A stretch of DNA of 7,058 nucleotides from the NCBI GenBank assembly GCA_946409675.1, contig CAMJXI010000055.1:1-7058 (forward strand), in the 5' to 3' direction. The notes under the pieces were generated by a model. It saw only the letters and a program-made list of their open reading frames with translations, was not told where the DNA came from and made no database searches. The stretch is from an uncultured Lactobacillus sp. Its GTDB lineage: Bacteria; Bacillota; Bacilli; Lactobacillales; Lactobacillaceae. Made by a program: the position numbers and the translations under genes. Below, in pieces: positions 5,689-7,058 of this stretch (its first letter is position 1; each line of letters opens with the position of its first letter).

Positions 5689-6750
5689 ATGAAATTATTC
5701 AAGAAAATTACATTAACTGCTGTCACAGCATTAACACTTGCGGGTGTTGGTGTAGCGGGTGTGTCTTCGCTCGACACAACTACTAGTGTGCAAGCAGCTC
5801 CAACTACTGCAACACTTCAGAAACAAATTAGTGATTTAAACAACCAAGTAGCAAAACTTAACTCAAAGGTTTCTGCTAAACAATTACAAATCAACAAGAT
5901 CAACGCCCAAAACGTGAAAATCCAAAAGGAAATCGTTGCTACTAAGAACGATATCAAGAAGGCAAAGAAAGAATTATCAGATCGTAAAGATGTCTTGAAA
6001 GACCAAGTTGTGGAATTGCAAAAGCAAACAAACAACAGTGTTTCAGGTAACATTTATGTCGATTATCTTTTGAATGCCGGCGACTTTTCAGAATTAATCG
6101 GGCGTGCAATGGCTGTTGGTAAGATTTCATCAGCTAACAAAGCTGCTATTGATGATGTTAACGAAGCAAAAGCTAAGTTAGACGATTTAGCTGCTGATCA
6201 AGCTGACCGCAAACAAGATATTGAAGCAAATAAAGCAAAAGCTGAATCAGAAATGGTTGCTTTAGCTTCTTCAAAGAAGAAGGCAACTGCTAGCCAAAAG
6301 AAATTACAAGCACAAATGTGGGAAAACCGTTCAGCTTTAAAGGCACAAACAACTGCTGATAGTAAGAAAACACAAAGCTTGATTAACACTAAGACATTTA
6401 CTGGCAGTTCAAGTTTGATTTCAAACGCTGCACAATTTATCGGTGTACCTTATGTCTGGGGCGGCTCAACACCTTCTGGTTTTGATTGCTCAGGTTTAGT
6501 TGCTTATGCTGCTAACATGGCAGGCATCTCATTACCTAGAACTTCAGAAAAACAAAGCCAAGTTGGATCATATGTTTCAGTTTCTGACTTACAAGCTGGT
6601 GACCTTGTATTCTGGGTTAAAGACCGTAAAGTTTCTCACGTAGGTATCTATATTGGTGGTGGACAATATATCCATGCACCACAACCTGGCGAAAACGTTA
6701 AGGTTGGTAGTGTGGCATACTTCTCACCAAGCTTTGGGAAACGATTATAA
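5689..6750 (+). CDS. Secreted coiled-coil NlpC/P60 peptidoglycan endopeptidase (CwlO/PcsB-like)
   Basis: This 353-residue protein should cut peptide stems of peptidoglycan outside the cell. A signal peptide is clear: basic MKLFKK, hydrophobic core 8-27, and a likely cut after VQA (34-36). Two long coiled-coil stretches follow (about 41-115 and 150-222), with a hydrophobic hinge between them (GNIYVDYLLNAGDFSELIGR, 120-139) resembling the CwlO and PcsB proteins that work with the FtsEX complex. The C-terminal NlpC/P60 domain spans about 241-353. Its catalytic Cys is C267 in FDCSGL, His is H317 in VSHVGIYIG, and the third polar residue is H329 in YIHAP; VWGG (256-259) is also typical. The ATG at 5689 has GAGGA at 5675-5679, nine bases upstream. 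A WalR-type box in the promoter fits a role in growth or division. Whether FtsX controls this protein is inference from the coiled coil. Exact bond specificity (usually D-Glu to diamino acid or Lys) is family knowledge only. Confidence 0.95.
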   Translation: MKLFKKITLTAVTALTLAGVGVAGVSSLDTTTSVQAAPTTATLQKQISDLNNQVAKLNSKVSAKQLQINKINAQNVKIQKEIVATKNDIKKAKKELSDRKDVLKDQVVELQKQTNNSVSGNIYVDYLLNAGDFSELIGRAMAVGKISSANKAAIDDVNEAKAKLDDLAADQADRKQDIEANKAKAESEMVALASSKKKATASQKKLQAQMWENRSALKAQTTADSKKTQSLINTKTFTGSSSLISNAAQFIGVPYVWGGSTPSGFDCSGLVAYAANMAGISLPRTSEKQSQVGSYVSVSDLQAGDLVFWVKDRKVSHVGIYIGGGQYIHAPQPGENVKVGSVAYFSPSFGKRL

Positions 6751-6754
6751 GACG

Positions 6755-6871
6755 AAATAGTGCGAGACCCCGTGGTCAAGCCTTGAGTACTAACGAGAAA
6801 AAATGGTTATCTTCTATGAAGATAGCTGTTTTTTTAGTTAGACGGAAAGGTTTATGGGGTCGAGCACGTTT
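6755..6871 (+). repeat. Long-range imperfect inverted repeat enclosing the terminator
   Basis: GTGC-GA-GACCCC (6760-6771) is complementary to GGGGTC-GA-GCAC (6856-6867), apart from the GA dinucleotides, which face each other. Beyond a bulged A (6759), AAAT (6755-6758) can pair with GTTT (6868-6871). Between the arms are a small TCAAG-C-CTTGA palindrome (6776-6786) and the terminator hairpin. Only a transcript that reads through the terminator could form the outer stem. I do not recognise it as a named RNA family. Confidence 0.45.
6798..6835 (+). terminator. Intrinsic terminator of the NlpC/P60 gene
   Basis: GTTATCTTC (6806-6814, one T-G wobble) pairs with GAAGATAGC (6818-6826) around a TAT loop; two further wobble pairs and an A-run (6798-6803) against the T-run (6829-6835) lengthen the stem. 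Seven T follow. It lies 47 bases past the stop codon and is nested inside a longer imperfect inverted repeat (6755-6871). Confidence 0.88.
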
Positions 6872-6884
6872 AAGAAGTTAGACG
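6836..6884 (+). repeat. Short direct repeat AGTTAGACG in the gap after the hydrolase gene
   Basis: AGTTAGACG occurs at 6836-6844 and again at 6876-6884, exactly 40 bases apart, each followed by a similar GAAAGG or AAATGG. A third related stretch (AGACGAAAT) directly follows the hydrolase stop at 6750-6758. The copies could be remnants of a local duplication. No function is suggested by the sequence. Confidence 0.4.
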
Positions 6885-6897
6885 AAATGGCTTTTAA

Positions 6898-6926
6898 TAG
6901 ACAGTAATTCTTTGCAATAGTAAGAT
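6898..6926 (+). promoter_or_regulatory. Possible promoter of the right-edge gene
   Basis: TAGACA (6898-6903, one mismatch to TTGACA) and TAAGAT (6921-6926, two mismatches to TATAAT) are 17 bases apart. The predicted start near 6933 leaves a leader of about 35 bases. The strong terminator upstream means the right-edge gene needs its own promoter, and this is the best candidate I can find. Confidence 0.4.
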
Positions 6927-6968
6927 GTTCTCACAGTTTAAATTAAAAAAATGTGACAAGGACAAATT

Positions 6969-7058
6969 ATGCGCAGAAAATTTTGGGGGGTTTTTGGAAT
7001 ACTAACCATCGTGCTAACCGGTTTAGCAACAGGTTTATTTTTTGTAGTCCATCAATCA
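6969..7058 (+). CDS. N-terminus of an unidentified membrane-anchored or exported protein (cut by window edge)
   Basis: Thirty codons are visible from the ATG at 6969 to the window end with no stop. AAGGA at 6958-6962 is a good Shine-Dalgarno site six bases upstream. The peptide starts MRRKFWG, followed by an uninterrupted hydrophobic stretch (about residues 6-27, VFGILTIVLTGLATGLFFVV) and then HQS. This is the pattern of a signal peptide or a type II signal anchor: short basic head, then one hydrophobic helix. No domain lies within the window, so no family can be named. Being next to a peptidoglycan hydrolase, another cell-surface function would not be surprising, but that is inference only. 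Confidence 0.75.
   Translation, partial: MRRKFWGVFGILTIVLTGLATGLFFVVHQS

Noticed and set aside
6804..6842. 12-codon frame inside the terminator hairpin
   Set aside because: No ribosome site; the whole frame is the hairpin and U tract.
6854..6907. 17-codon frame starting ATG GGG after GGAAAGG
   Set aside because: Spacing to the ribosome site is only three bases, it follows a strong terminator with no promoter, and the peptide is very short with no recognisable features.
6931..6956. TCACA ... TGTGA inverted repeat ahead of the right-edge gene
   Set aside because: Five-base arms with a 16-base AT-rich gap are easily found by chance; no known operator fits.

Overview
The window reads as a chromosomal housekeeping and cell-envelope segment of a low-to-moderate GC Gram-positive bacterium, most likely a lactic acid bacterium (Lactobacillales, probably Lactobacillaceae). 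The grounds are strong purine-rich Shine-Dalgarno sites, a T-box leader on tyrS, a PlsY-type acyltransferase, an LtaS-family phosphoglycerol transferase, a secreted coiled-coil NlpC/P60 hydrolase, and a matching WalR-type box. I cannot fix the genus from the sequence alone. I see no mobile element, CRISPR array, tRNA or rRNA.

Layout. 1-405 (+) is the C-terminal two thirds of PlsY, cut by the window edge. An extended -10 promoter overlaps its stop codon and precedes a 773-residue LtaS-family membrane sulfatase-fold enzyme (463-2784, +). A bidirectional terminator (2824-2859) separates it from a convergent GtrB/CsbB-type polyprenyl-phosphate glycosyltransferase (2946-3875, -). A divergent control region (3876-4241) carries the glycosyltransferase promoter with a palindrome at its predicted start point, the tyrS promoter, and a complete tyrosine-specific T-box riboswitch. 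tyrS follows (4242-5504, +) with its own terminator (5559-5591). Next is a promoter with a WalR-type direct repeat (5616-5632) driving a secreted NlpC/P60 peptidoglycan hydrolase (5689-6750, +). Its terminator (6798-6835) sits inside a longer imperfect inverted repeat. A new gene starting at 6969 encodes a membrane or exported protein and is cut by the right edge after 30 codons.

How the genes fit together. Apart from tyrS the content is envelope building: PlsY starts phospholipid synthesis from glycerol-3-phosphate. The LtaS-family enzyme uses phosphatidylglycerol as phosphoglycerol donor. The glycosyltransferase probably loads a sugar onto undecaprenyl phosphate for decorating a wall polymer. 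The NlpC/P60 protein cuts peptidoglycan, probably under WalRK control. Each gene looks separately transcribed, so this is a functional neighbourhood rather than one operon.

I did not find a convincing new multi-gene system. The points most worth a second look are the WalR-type box placed where a -35 element should be, the roughly 180-residue cytosolic extension on the LtaS-family protein, the altered motif 3 of PlsY, the inverted repeat with opposed GA dinucleotides around the last terminator, and the palindrome at the glycosyltransferase start point.
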